Below are positions 15,761 to 23,333 of a stretch of DNA of 35,995 nucleotides, piece after piece. The position numbers and the translations under genes are program-made. The stretch is from Acidobacteriota bacterium (GTDB lineage Bacteria; Acidobacteriota; Terriglobia; Terriglobales; Acidobacteriaceae), in contig JAKAFB010000031.1 in assembly GCA_021818105.1 (NCBI GenBank), forward strand, positions 1-35,995. The letters run 5' to 3'. The stretch's first letter is position 1; each line of letters begins with the position of its first letter. The notes below the pieces were generated by a model that saw nothing but the letters and a program-made list of their open reading frames with translations, searched no databases and had not been told where the DNA came from.

Positions 15761-16639
15761 ATGATGAACTCCAAAGCGACTTCCCAAATTTTTCTACCAG
15801 GCGCATTTGCAGCCTTCGTGCTGGCGACTGCGATGACGGTTCCGGCGGTGGCGCAGTCCGCCAGCGATCCCCAGAGCGCCCCTCCTGCGGTGGCACAGCA
15901 GCCCTCCCCCTCAGCCTCGACGGCGAACACCGACAAGGAGGGGTTCTGGGGGCATCTCAATCCCTTTGCCCGCAAGGTTTGGGTGAAGAAGAGGATTGAC
16001 CCGATTAACGACCGCCTCACTGAGCTGGACCAGGTCAACGGCCAGAATGCCCGCGACATCAAGGACGTCGATGCCCGTGCGCAGGCCGGCATCAAAAAGG
16101 CGCAGTCCACAGCTGACGCCGCCAACCAGACAGCCACTGCCGCAGGTGCCCGCGCCAAGAACGCCAACGACATCGCGCAGGGTGCTGCCGGTCATGTCGA
16201 TCAGTTGAATTCCACCGTCAACGGCCTTGACCAGTACCATCAGGTAACCGAGGCAGACATCAAGTTTCGCGGTGGCAGCCCCGCTCTCTCGGCAGACGCC
16301 CGCCAGCAGCTCGATCAGCTTGCGGCCAGCCTCGCCGGCCACCAGGGTTACATCCTTGAGATGGACGCGCACTCACCCGCGCATGGCGCAGCCGGCATCC
16401 AGAGCTCGCAGCGGCTGGCCGAGTCCGTGGAGCGCTATCTCGTCACCGAACACCAGATTCCCGTCTACCGCATGCACTTCGTTGCGCTGGGCAATGCCCA
16501 GGTCGCGACTGGCGATGAAGATGCCGCGCCCGTCCGCGCCAGCAGCGTGCACATTCGGTTGATGGAAAACAGTTTGGCGGCCCAGGATTCCACATCGCCC
16601 CATGGTGTGGCATCTGCAGCGGGAGCGGAGCGGCCGTAA
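15761..16639 (+). CDS. OmpA-like outer-membrane/periplasmic protein with coiled-coil region
   Basis: The 292-residue protein has a signal peptide ending near AVAQS, a Pro/Ser/Ala-rich spacer, then about 80 residues of Ala-rich helix with heptad character (DPINDRLTELDQVNGQNARD through AGHVDQLNSTVNGLDQ). It ends in an OmpA-like domain (FRGGSPALSADARQQLDQLA, RLAESVERYLVTEHQIP, ALGNAQ). The normal peptidoglycan-contact motif TDxxG...NxxLSxxRA is degraded here to MDAHSPAHGAAGIQSSQRLA, lacking the usual Arg, so wall binding may be lost. ATG 15761 is followed at once by a second ATG (15764); a GGGGG tract lies 11 nt upstream. A strong terminator follows at 16741-16770. Confidence 0.8.
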   Translation: MMNSKATSQIFLPGAFAAFVLATAMTVPAVAQSASDPQSAPPAVAQQPSPSASTANTDKEGFWGHLNPFARKVWVKKRIDPINDRLTELDQVNGQNARDIKDVDARAQAGIKKAQSTADAANQTATAAGARAKNANDIAQGAAGHVDQLNSTVNGLDQYHQVTEADIKFRGGSPALSADARQQLDQLAASLAGHQGYILEMDAHSPAHGAAGIQSSQRLAESVERYLVTEHQIPVYRMHFVALGNAQVATGDEDAAPVRASSVHIRLMENSLAAQDSTSPHGVASAAGAERP

Positions 16640-16740
16640 GGTCGCGCAGCCACCCCCCTGAGGCTCTTTCCGCCCCGACGGCACCCCGGCCGTTCGGCCG
16701 CCAACCAAGCTCTCGCAACACGAGAGAACCAAGGCAACTT

Positions 16741-16770
16741 GGCCCCCGTCGAAAACGGGGGCCGTTTTTT
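16741..16770 (+). terminator. Rho-independent terminator of the OmpA-like gene
   Basis: GGCCCCCGT (16741-16749), a CGAAA loop, and ACGGGGGCC (16755-16763) are followed by GTTTTTTG. A nine-bp GC-rich stem with a T6 tract is the clearest intrinsic terminator in the window. Confidence 0.95.
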
Positions 16771-16866
16771 GTCTGCTCACAGAGATATTGCCACTGATCC
16801 TTCATTTGCCCGGTGCACCTTCGATCGGTGTCTAAGCCTGTATCACGGATTATGACGGAGGGTGCG

Positions 16867-17529
16867 ATGACTCACATGCAATGCGGCAAGCAATGGAATC
16901 AAGGATTGGCAATCGGCGTGTTTGTGGGGCTCTTCACGCTGTCGTCCTTTGCCTTCTGCCAGCAACAGAATGCACACCCAACCATCAGCGATAAGCCGCT
17001 TTCGGCTGAGCAGTTGGAGATCTATGCCGCAGTCCTTCGCGGATGGATGAATGACGGCAAACATACTCTGCACCTTGCGGACCTGACAATCCCATTGGAC
17101 AAAGAGGATACAAAGGACTGTGGGAAATTCCCACCCGCAGATATCAATTCGGTTACGGTGCACCGCTTCCGCCAGCAGGATATCGCTTCACTTGGAAGCA
17201 GCATGATCAGACTCGTGGATCCAGAAGTGCAATCTCGTGAGATTCAAAGGAATGATCCGGGCAAAGCCATTCAAAACGGCACATCTGTCGACGAGGCAGT
17301 GGAGAACGGATATGCACATGGACTGGTCACGCTCAGTGAGATCCGTTTTGACCAGAGTCACACGCACGCAATCGTCTGGTACGGATTTCGCTGTGGTGGG
17401 CTCTGCGGCAATGGCGGCACTGTATTGATGGAGAAGAAGGACGGAAAATGGCGCGAAGAAAAGTCCTGTAGCATCTGGATGTCAAAACGACAGATGACTC
17501 CTGGGCTGCCATTCGCCGAAGGAAGCTAA
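16867..17529 (+). CDS. exported protein of unknown function
   Basis: The 220-residue product begins with a signal peptide (LAIGVFVGLFTLSSFAFCQQ), so it is secreted or periplasmic. The mature part is mixed alpha/beta, with Cys residues in DCGKFPP, RCGGLCGNGG and KSCSIW that could form disulfides, and a C-terminal strand pattern (AIVWYGFRCGG, GTVLMEKKDGKWREEKS) of the kind seen in small lipocalin- or NTF2-like domains. I do not recognise the family. ATG 16867 is chosen over upstream in-frame starts because GGAGG ends 5 nt before it. GC content is visibly lower than that of flanking genes, which could mean recent acquisition. Confidence 0.72.
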   Translation: MTHMQCGKQWNQGLAIGVFVGLFTLSSFAFCQQQNAHPTISDKPLSAEQLEIYAAVLRGWMNDGKHTLHLADLTIPLDKEDTKDCGKFPPADINSVTVHRFRQQDIASLGSSMIRLVDPEVQSREIQRNDPGKAIQNGTSVDEAVENGYAHGLVTLSEIRFDQSHTHAIVWYGFRCGGLCGNGGTVLMEKKDGKWREEKSCSIWMSKRQMTPGLPFAEGS

Positions 17530-17657
17530 GATCGAGGACTGCTCAAACTAACCTTCAATTTTTTCCCGCCGGTTTGCAGATAATTTCCCCACTTTCCTGC
17601 ACACTGGAATTGGAACTGGAGAAATCCATCAGCCGCGGGGCTGGGGGAGCAGGGGTA

Positions 17658-17686
17658 CCCCCCACCCCCCTCCCCCCACCCCCCCC
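17658..17686 (-). repeat. four-run G-tract (potential G-quadruplex) on the minus strand
   Basis: The plus strand reads C6-A-C6-T-C6-A-C8. The minus strand is therefore G8-T-G6-A-G6-T-G6, with single-base loops, a textbook intramolecular G-quadruplex pattern. It lies 160 bp upstream of hemE, on its template strand. A sequencing or assembly slip in tract lengths is possible. Confidence 0.85.
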
Positions 17687-17804
17687 TTGAATATTTTTGT
17701 TTTCCACAAAAAGTTTGCAGAGAATTTCGTGATTCTGTGAAACGGCCTCATCTTCCGCAGCCGCGTAGGCGAGCCTGTTCCCACGCCCTGCCGCGCGCGC
17801 CCGG

Positions 17805-17810
17805 TAAAAT
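17805..17810 (+). promoter_or_regulatory. -10 element of hemE
   Basis: TAAAAT ends 8 nt before the hemE ATG. With normal -10 to start-site spacing, transcription would begin at or within a base or two of the start codon (leaderless mRNA). Confidence 0.5.
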
Positions 17811-17818
17811 CTTCATAT

Positions 17819-18910
17819 ATGGAAATCGCTGATTCCAACGCCGCCTCTGCAAGCGGCCCTGACACGATTCTTGAAGGCACCCGGTTTGTGCGCGCCTGCC
17901 TGCGCAAGCCCGTCGATCGCACGCCCGTCTGGTTCCTGCGCCAGGCCGGCCGCTACATGCAGGAGTACCGCGACGTCCGCAAGCACCACACGCTTGTCGA
18001 AATCTGCAAGCAGCCCGAGCTCGCCGCGGAAGTCACCATCACCGCCGCGGAAAAGCTCGGCGTCGATGCCGCCATCATCTTTGCGGACCTACTGCTGCCG
18101 CTCGAACCCATGGGCCTGCCCTTTGAATTCCAGGCCGGCGAAGGGCCCACAGTGTTCCACCCCATCCGCACCGCAGAGGACGTGCATGCACTGCGCACAG
18201 ACCGCGCCGCCGATCTCGCGTATGTAGCCCGTGCCATTGAGAAAGTCGCCGCGCACTTCCGCGACCACCTCGGCATCATCGGCTTCTGCGGCGCGCCCTA
18301 CACGCTGGCCAGTTACATGATTGAGGGCGGCGGCTCTCGCAATTACATCCACACCAAACAGATGATGTATGGGGATACGCCCACTTGGCGCCTGCTCCTG
18401 GACAAACTTGTGACCGTACTCACGGAGTATTGCCAGTTGCAGGTGCAGGCCGGCGCCGATGTCATTCAGATTTTCGACAGTTGGGTCGGCTCGCTCAGCC
18501 TCTCTGACTATCGCGACTATGCTCTGGAAGCCTCCAAGCGGCTGGTGCGCGCCGTGCAGCAGATGGGCGTGCCCGTCATTTACTTCGGCGTGGAGACTGC
18601 GGGCCTGCTGGGTGAGATGGCCTCTACCGGCGCGGACGTGATTGGCCTTGACTGGCGGCAGCCACTCGACGAAGGCTGGCGCGCCGTGGGCCACGGCCAC
18701 GCGGTGCAGGGCAATCTGGACCCCATTACGCTCTTCGCTCCGCTCGACGTGCTGGAGCTCCGCGTGCACGAGATTCTGCGCGCAGCCAACGGCCGTCCCG
18801 GCCACATCTTCAACCTCGGCCACGGCATCGTGCCCGGCACGCCCGTGGAAAATGTGCAGGCCGTCGTACGCATGGTCCGCGAGTTTCGCCTGGAGGCAAA
18901 GCATGCCTAA
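17819..18910 (+). CDS. hemE: uroporphyrinogen decarboxylase
   Basis: This cytoplasmic enzyme decarboxylates uroporphyrinogen III to coproporphyrinogen III in heme synthesis. The 363 residues include the family signature RTPVWFLRQAGRYMQEYR (conserved Arg pair), IIFADLLLPLEPMGLPFEF (catalytic Asp in the loop), GFCGAPYTLASYMIEGGGS, IFDSWVGSLSLSDY, and FNLGHGIVPGTPVENVQ with the conserved His. ATG 17819 has no ribosome site, but the -10 element TAAAAT is 8 nt upstream. Its last 8 bases overlap hemH, so the two are co-translated. Confidence 0.97.
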   Translation: MEIADSNAASASGPDTILEGTRFVRACLRKPVDRTPVWFLRQAGRYMQEYRDVRKHHTLVEICKQPELAAEVTITAAEKLGVDAAIIFADLLLPLEPMGLPFEFQAGEGPTVFHPIRTAEDVHALRTDRAADLAYVARAIEKVAAHFRDHLGIIGFCGAPYTLASYMIEGGGSRNYIHTKQMMYGDTPTWRLLLDKLVTVLTEYCQLQVQAGADVIQIFDSWVGSLSLSDYRDYALEASKRLVRAVQQMGVPVIYFGVETAGLLGEMASTGADVIGLDWRQPLDEGWRAVGHGHAVQGNLDPITLFAPLDVLELRVHEILRAANGRPGHIFNLGHGIVPGTPVENVQAVVRMVREFRLEAKHA

Positions 18911-19865
18911 GCAGGCCGTGCTCCTGCTCGCCCACGGCACGCCGGAGACGGTCGAGCAGATCCCCGAATACCTGCGCAACGTGGTCAGCGGCCGTCCGAT
19001 TCCGCAGCACGTGATTGAGGAGATTCAGCACCGCTACGCACTCATCGGCAGAAGCCCCTTGACCGAACTCACAATGGAGCAGGCCCGGCTGGTCGAGGCG
19101 GAGCTGGCCGACCATGGCCATGCCGTGCCTGTCTACGTGGGCATGCGCAACTGGAAGCCGTATATTCCCGACGTAGTGCGCCAGATGCGCGCCGACGGCG
19201 TAGAAGAGGCCGCAGTGATTTGCCTCGCGCCGCAGAACTCGCGCACCAGCGTGGGCCTCTATCGTCGCGCAGTGCAGGCTGAGGCTGGCCCCCTGCGTAT
19301 CGACTTCACCGAAGGCTGGGCGCAGCACCCGTTGCTCGCTGAGGCCTTCGCCGAGCGGCTCCGCGCGGCCATGCACAAGCTGATAAACGAAACAGGCGCT
19401 CCTGTGCCCGTGCTCTTTACGGCGCACAGCGTCCCCTGCCGCACCATTCAAACGCCCGCTGCCACTGAGGGACAGCCACGCTTCTGGCCCGGCGAAGGCG
19501 CGGACCCCTACGCACAGGAGGCCAAGCACACAGCGGAACTCGTCGCTGAGCGCGTGCCGGAGATTCCGCACTGGTGGTTCGCCTTTCAAAGCCAGGGCGT
19601 CAGTGGCGGCCCGTGGATCGGCCCCACCGTGGAAGAGACGCTGGATGCGATTGCGCAAGCCGGCGTGAAGACGCTCCTGCTGCATCCCATCGGCTTCCTC
19701 TGCGATCACGTCGAAATCCTCTACGACGTGGACATCGTCTTCCGCGACTACGCAAAGGGCAAGGGTATTCGTCTGGAGCGTCCCGAGTCCCTCAACGCTT
19801 CGCCCACGTTGGCGAAGTGCGTCGCTGACCTCGCGCTCCGCGGACTCGATCGCCTGAGCAGTTAG
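18903..19865 (+). CDS. hemH: ferrochelatase
   Basis: It inserts ferrous iron into a porphyrin in the last steps of heme synthesis. The 320-residue chain begins AVLLLAHGTPETVEQIPEYL, carries LFTAHSVPCRTIQT (metal-site His region), HWWFAFQSQGVSGGPWIGPT, and the C-terminal block HPIGFLCDHVEILYDVDI with the conserved Asp-His and Glu. ATG 18903 lies inside the end of hemE (8-bp overlap). Sequence alone does not decide whether it uses protoporphyrin or coproporphyrin. No hemG/hemY/hemQ follows directly, so oxidation must be encoded elsewhere. Confidence 0.95.
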   Translation: MPKQAVLLLAHGTPETVEQIPEYLRNVVSGRPIPQHVIEEIQHRYALIGRSPLTELTMEQARLVEAELADHGHAVPVYVGMRNWKPYIPDVVRQMRADGVEEAAVICLAPQNSRTSVGLYRRAVQAEAGPLRIDFTEGWAQHPLLAEAFAERLRAAMHKLINETGAPVPVLFTAHSVPCRTIQTPAATEGQPRFWPGEGADPYAQEAKHTAELVAERVPEIPHWWFAFQSQGVSGGPWIGPTVEETLDAIAQAGVKTLLLHPIGFLCDHVEILYDVDIVFRDYAKGKGIRLERPESLNASPTLAKCVADLALRGLDRLSS

Positions 19866-20215
19866 AGCCGCACGCAATCCACACAATTGCGCAGCTTCAG
19901 GCGATCTGCATCTTTGGTGCAGCGTACGTGTTACCGACGGCCCGGCGGATGCCGGAAGAGTGCTATTTCAGCCGCATCGCGCTTCCACTACCATTGTTGT
20001 TGCCACCCGCGTGTAACCGTACCTGTGGCCATGCGGGCTTGCACGATTGTTTGTTTTGAAATGCCAATTGCCTTGGCACACGTTGCGCGTTCGTCAAAAG
20101 CGGCCTGCAGGACCTGCATTGGATGAGACAGGCTCGAAAATCAAGAAACTACGCAGGCGCAAGCGGTCGCATTTGAACTCGCTCCAGTGACACATGGCGA
20201 CGATAAGGATTGCCT
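19866..20215. other. intergenic region hemH / zinc-ribbon gene
   Basis: Of 350 bp, the only structure I see is the inverted repeat TGCCAA-TTGCC-TTGGCA at 20062-20078, an operator-sized dyad with no assigned target. No ORF here has a credible start and composition. Confidence 0.5.
20062..20078. repeat. TGCCAA-N5-TTGGCA inverted repeat
   Basis: A perfect 6-bp dyad with a 5-bp spacer in non-coding DNA, about 140 bp upstream of the zinc-ribbon gene. The form suits a dimeric regulator; its function is not known. Confidence 0.35.
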
Positions 20216-20431
20216 GTGCATCACACGACGATTTTCGATTCTTCGACTGATATCCCTGAGATTCCGTGTTCCCATTGCGGCAACCCGCATCTGCGCCGCG
20301 TTCCACGCAAAGGCTTCCTGCAAGACAAGGTGTTTCCCCTGTTCGGCTATTATCCGTGGGAGTGTCCTCTGTGCCGCCAGAAGCGGCTCTTGCGCAGGCG
20401 CAGCCTGCACGATGGCGCGGGTGAGCGCTAA
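20216..20431 (+). CDS. small double-CxxC zinc-ribbon protein (71 residues)
   Basis: A short protein with two Cys-x2-Cys knuckles, PCSHCGN near residue 20 and WECPLCRQ near residue 51, separated by about 25 residues. This is the geometry of a single zinc ribbon. The linker KGFLQDKVFPLFGYYPW is hydrophobic with aromatic residues, and the C-terminus is strongly basic (KRLLRRRSL). GTG 20216 is chosen because AGGA lies 6 nt upstream. It is convergent with pyrD, nine bp from its end. The basic tail suggests nucleic acid or membrane contact, but there is no direct evidence. I cannot name a family. Confidence 0.7.
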   Translation: MHHTTIFDSSTDIPEIPCSHCGNPHLRRVPRKGFLQDKVFPLFGYYPWECPLCRQKRLLRRRSLHDGAGER

Positions 20432-20440
20432 GCAGCCTGC

Positions 20441-21373
20441 CTAGCCATGTGTCGGTGGCACCTCAACGGCGCCACGCAGGGTTGTCACCTTTTCCACGTG
20501 GTGGCTGCGGCACCAGGCCTCAAGCCCATGTGCAAGCCGCTCCACGGCGCGCGGATCAGCATAGCTCGCCGTGCCCACCTGCACCGCCGTTGCTCCGGCC
20601 AGCAGAAACTCTACGGCGTCCTCCGGCTTCACAATTCCGCCCATGCCAAGAATGGGTATCTGCACAGCGCGCGCTGCCTCGTACACCATGCGCACCGCGA
20701 TCGGCTTGATCGCCGGGCCGGACAAACCGCCCGTCACGTTGCTCAGCCGCGGCTTGCGCGTCTCCACGTCGATGGACATGGCAAGGAAAGTATTCACCAG
20801 GCTCAACGCGTCCGCGCCCGCATTGGCCGCCACGCGCGCCATGTGTGCGATGGACGTGACATTCGGCGAAAGCTTCACAATCAGCGGCCGTGTGGCAACG
20901 GCCTTTGCCTGGCCGACGAGATATTCGAGTGAGCCCGCGTCCGCGCCAAAGGCCATGCCTCCAGCATGCACGTTGGGGCAGGAGACATTCAGTTCATACG
21001 CGGCAATCCCCGGCGCATCGTTCAGCCGCTGAATCACCGCCACGTACTCGTTCACCGTGTAGCCGAAGACGTTCACGATGACCTTGCAACGGGGATACTT
21101 CGCCATAGGCGGCAGCTTGCGAGCGATGAAGTCCTCCACGCCCACATTCTGCAGACCAATGGCATTCAGCATGCCCGCGGCCGTCTGGATCATGCGCGGC
21201 GGCGGATGCCCGGCCATCGGCTGCAGTGAGATGCCCTTGGTGCAAAAGCCGCCGATGCTTTCCAGCGAGACGATTTCTTCAAACTCGATGCCGTAGCCAA
21301 AGGTGCCGCTGGCTGCGATGACCGGGTTGGTCAGCTCCAGCCCGGCCAGCTGCACTTTCATGTTGGGTTTCAC
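20441..21373 (-). CDS. pyrD: dihydroorotate dehydrogenase, class 1B catalytic subunit type
   Basis: It oxidises dihydroorotate to orotate in pyrimidine synthesis. The 310-residue TIM barrel shows NPVIAASGTFGYG, GGFCTKGIS, ELNVSCPNVHAGGMAFG with catalytic Cys132 (class 1 enzymes use Cys, class 2 use Ser), VKLSPNV, GGLSGPAIKP and LGMGGI (FMN binding). The pyrK electron-transfer subunit expected for class 1B is not adjacent, so it must be elsewhere or the electron acceptor differs. GTG 21373 is used, with GGAAG about 10 nt upstream; ATG 21361 is the alternative. It is downstream of the phosphatase gene on the same strand (29-bp gap), possibly co-transcribed. Confidence 0.93.
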   Translation of the reverse strand: MKPNMKVQLAGLELTNPVIAASGTFGYGIEFEEIVSLESIGGFCTKGISLQPMAGHPPPRMIQTAAGMLNAIGLQNVGVEDFIARKLPPMAKYPRCKVIVNVFGYTVNEYVAVIQRLNDAPGIAAYELNVSCPNVHAGGMAFGADAGSLEYLVGQAKAVATRPLIVKLSPNVTSIAHMARVAANAGADALSLVNTFLAMSIDVETRKPRLSNVTGGLSGPAIKPIAVRMVYEAARAVQIPILGMGGIVKPEDAVEFLLAGATAVQVGTASYADPRAVERLAHGLEAWCRSHHVEKVTTLRGAVEVPPTHG

Positions 21374-21402
21374 GCGCGGCAGTCTTCCTTCAGGTTGGTT
21401 TC

Positions 21403-23112
21403 CTACTCGCTCGCCGGGTGGCTGGGCTTCAGCGCTTCAGTCAGCACGCGGCCCACTGCGGCAGAGGGCTGATTGACTCCGGCCAGCGAGGCGAGCGTGG
21501 CCACCAGATCCACCGTGGCCACACGTCCATGATATGCGCCCGGCACAAATGGCGTCCCATAGAAGGCCAGCGGCACATGCCGGTCATAGGACCACGGACT
21601 GAAGTGAGTGGTTCCACCCATATTGGCTGAGCCCTGCATCTGATACGCGCCAAGTACCAGCATCACATACCAGTTGCCATGATCATAGTAGCTGTGCGCC
21701 AGTTCGCGTCCCCATTCGCTTGGCGGCAGCTGACCCTTCGCCAGTGCCAGCCGCGTATACACACCTGCCACTTGCGGCACAGGTGGCAGGCGATGCTGTG
21801 CGGGCGTCGCTTCTGCGGGCTTTGGCGCCAGACTGGCTACCGCATCCGGAAGCAGCGCGGCCACCTCGGCTTCTGCGTCTTTCTCACTTACATGGATCTT
21901 TTCAAATGCGCGCTTGTCCAGAGTGATGTAGGGCAGCTCCGGCCCAGGCAGCAGGTAGCTTGTCTGCGCGCCGGGCGAATAGCGCGCGTTCAGGTCGGCG
22001 TTCAGCCTGGCATATACCGCCTTCATGTCCACGGTGGCCGCGTGGATGCCAAGCTTTTCCGCCACTGAGGCAACCGGTGCAATGCCGTGATCCGCCGTCA
22101 TCGCCATCCACACATTGGTGAGTCCAATGGTGTGGTCAAGCCAGGTAAAGAAGCCATCCAGGTCGCGGTCCAGGCTCAGGATCATTGCCAGCTCCTGCGG
22201 GGAGTCCGGCCCGTAGCGGTGCCCCTCAAGGTCATTGGCCGAGAGCGAAATGGTCACCATGTCCGTCACGCCGTTTTGGCCCAGCTTTTCATGCGTGATG
22301 AGCGCCTTGGCAAAGTCCAGCTCGTAGCGGTTGGCAGCGGGCGTGCTGCCCACCACTTCAAAAAAGTCCCGTGTCCCTACGGCATTGGCTTCGCGCTCCG
22401 CTTCAGCGGCACGACCACTGGCGTTGAAAGCGCTCACCCAATCCGGCAGGCGGTCCATGTAGTAGGTCGAAGTGATGAATTGTCCACTCGCCTGATCAAT
22501 CCAAAAGGCCCCGTTGGCCGCCTGGCCTGAAGTCAATATGGCCGCGCGGTCTTTGAGCGATACGCCAAACACGCGTGCGCGCCCCTGCGTGGCCAGCCGC
22601 AACTCATCGCCGAGCGTGGTGGCGCGCAGATTCAGCGGTGAAGCGCCAATCACATAGCGCGGCGCGTCGGCAGGCGCTCCAGGCCGGTTTGCCGGAATCG
22701 ACGATGCGGGCAAGCCCACAAGCTGATAGCGCTCATCCTCCACTGAGGTGACCTTGTGCGTAAACGAACGCGAGGCGTCCCACCACTCGTTCGACTCAAT
22801 GCCATGCCCGTCCGTGTACGCGCCCGTGGCAATGGTCGAGTGTCCCGGCGCAGTCTTCGTGTTGGCATAGTCGTAGTAGCAGTCCGTGAACCACGCTCCG
22901 TGGTCCATGAACAGCTTGAAGCCGTTGCCCTTGAACTGTGTGTACTCGCGGTTCAGATAGTCGCCCCGGAACTGGTCAATGACCAGCAGGACGATGAGCT
23001 TGGGCTTGCCCACATAAGCCTGGGCCTGCGCCAGCATCGGCAGCAGCAGGACCGTCAGGAAGACCAAGGCACGAAGTGAAAAGGAGCGAGATAATTCTGG
23101 ATGGGTTCGCAT
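21403..23112 (-). CDS. secreted alkaline phosphatase, PafA/nucleotide-pyrophosphatase type
   Basis: The 569-residue enzyme has a signal peptide (RALVFLTVLLLPMLAQAQA) and the alkaline-phosphatase-superfamily metal core: VIDQFRGDY (Asp ligand), the nucleophile Thr87 in NTKTAPGHSTIATGAYTDG, SANDLEGHRYGP (Asp and His ligands), TADHGIAP (Asp-His ligands) and THFSPWSYDRHVP (late His). The layout matches PafA-like calcium/zinc alkaline phosphatases of soil bacteria, so it probably releases phosphate from organic phosphoesters in the periplasm. ATG 23112 is supported by the signal peptide. TATAAT lies 7 nt before it, so the transcript may be leaderless; GGGGAG fills the gap. Confidence 0.88.
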   Translation of the reverse strand: MRTHPELSRSFSLRALVFLTVLLLPMLAQAQAYVGKPKLIVLLVIDQFRGDYLNREYTQFKGNGFKLFMDHGAWFTDCYYDYANTKTAPGHSTIATGAYTDGHGIESNEWWDASRSFTHKVTSVEDERYQLVGLPASSIPANRPGAPADAPRYVIGASPLNLRATTLGDELRLATQGRARVFGVSLKDRAAILTSGQAANGAFWIDQASGQFITSTYYMDRLPDWVSAFNASGRAAEAEREANAVGTRDFFEVVGSTPAANRYELDFAKALITHEKLGQNGVTDMVTISLSANDLEGHRYGPDSPQELAMILSLDRDLDGFFTWLDHTIGLTNVWMAMTADHGIAPVASVAEKLGIHAATVDMKAVYARLNADLNARYSPGAQTSYLLPGPELPYITLDKRAFEKIHVSEKDAEAEVAALLPDAVASLAPKPAEATPAQHRLPPVPQVAGVYTRLALAKGQLPPSEWGRELAHSYYDHGNWYVMLVLGAYQMQGSANMGGTTHFSPWSYDRHVPLAFYGTPFVPGAYHGRVATVDLVATLASLAGVNQPSAAVGRVLTEALKPSHPASE

Positions 23113-23119
23113 CTCCCCG

Positions 23120-23125
23120 ATTATA
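23120..23125 (-). promoter_or_regulatory. consensus -10 of the PafA-like gene
   Basis: A perfect TATAAT on the minus strand, ending 7 nt before the start codon. This places the predicted transcript start at about the ATG. No good -35 box was found. Confidence 0.5.
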
Positions 23126-23285
23126 GAAAATCGTTCTCATCTGCCGGCGTGACAGAGGGCATTGTTCGCGCGCTGGTCCCATCTTATAACGGAGCGTTCT
23201 CACTGCACCCACCGGGAGATGCCAGGGAACATGCGCCGACCCGGCACTCAGAATCCAGGGTGCTTGCATGCGCGTCCAAAGCAAT

Positions 23286-23312
23286 TGGGCATCCCTGCTG
23301 GAGGGATGCCCA
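23286..23312 (-). terminator. terminator hairpin downstream of ilvE
   Basis: TGGGCATCCC (23286-23295) pairs with GGGATGCCCA (23303-23312) around a 7-nt loop, 21 bp after the ilvE stop. On the minus strand the tail is ATTGCTTTGG, T-rich but interrupted. Confidence 0.65.
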
Positions 23313-23333
23313 GGAAATTGGTCCGCTCTCGCG

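Larger units (their letters stand above)
17530..17818. other. intergenic region upstream of hemE
   Basis: This 289-bp region contains AT-rich tracts, the four C-tracts at 17658-17686 and the likely hemE -10 at 17805-17810. No ORF is supported. Confidence 0.6.
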
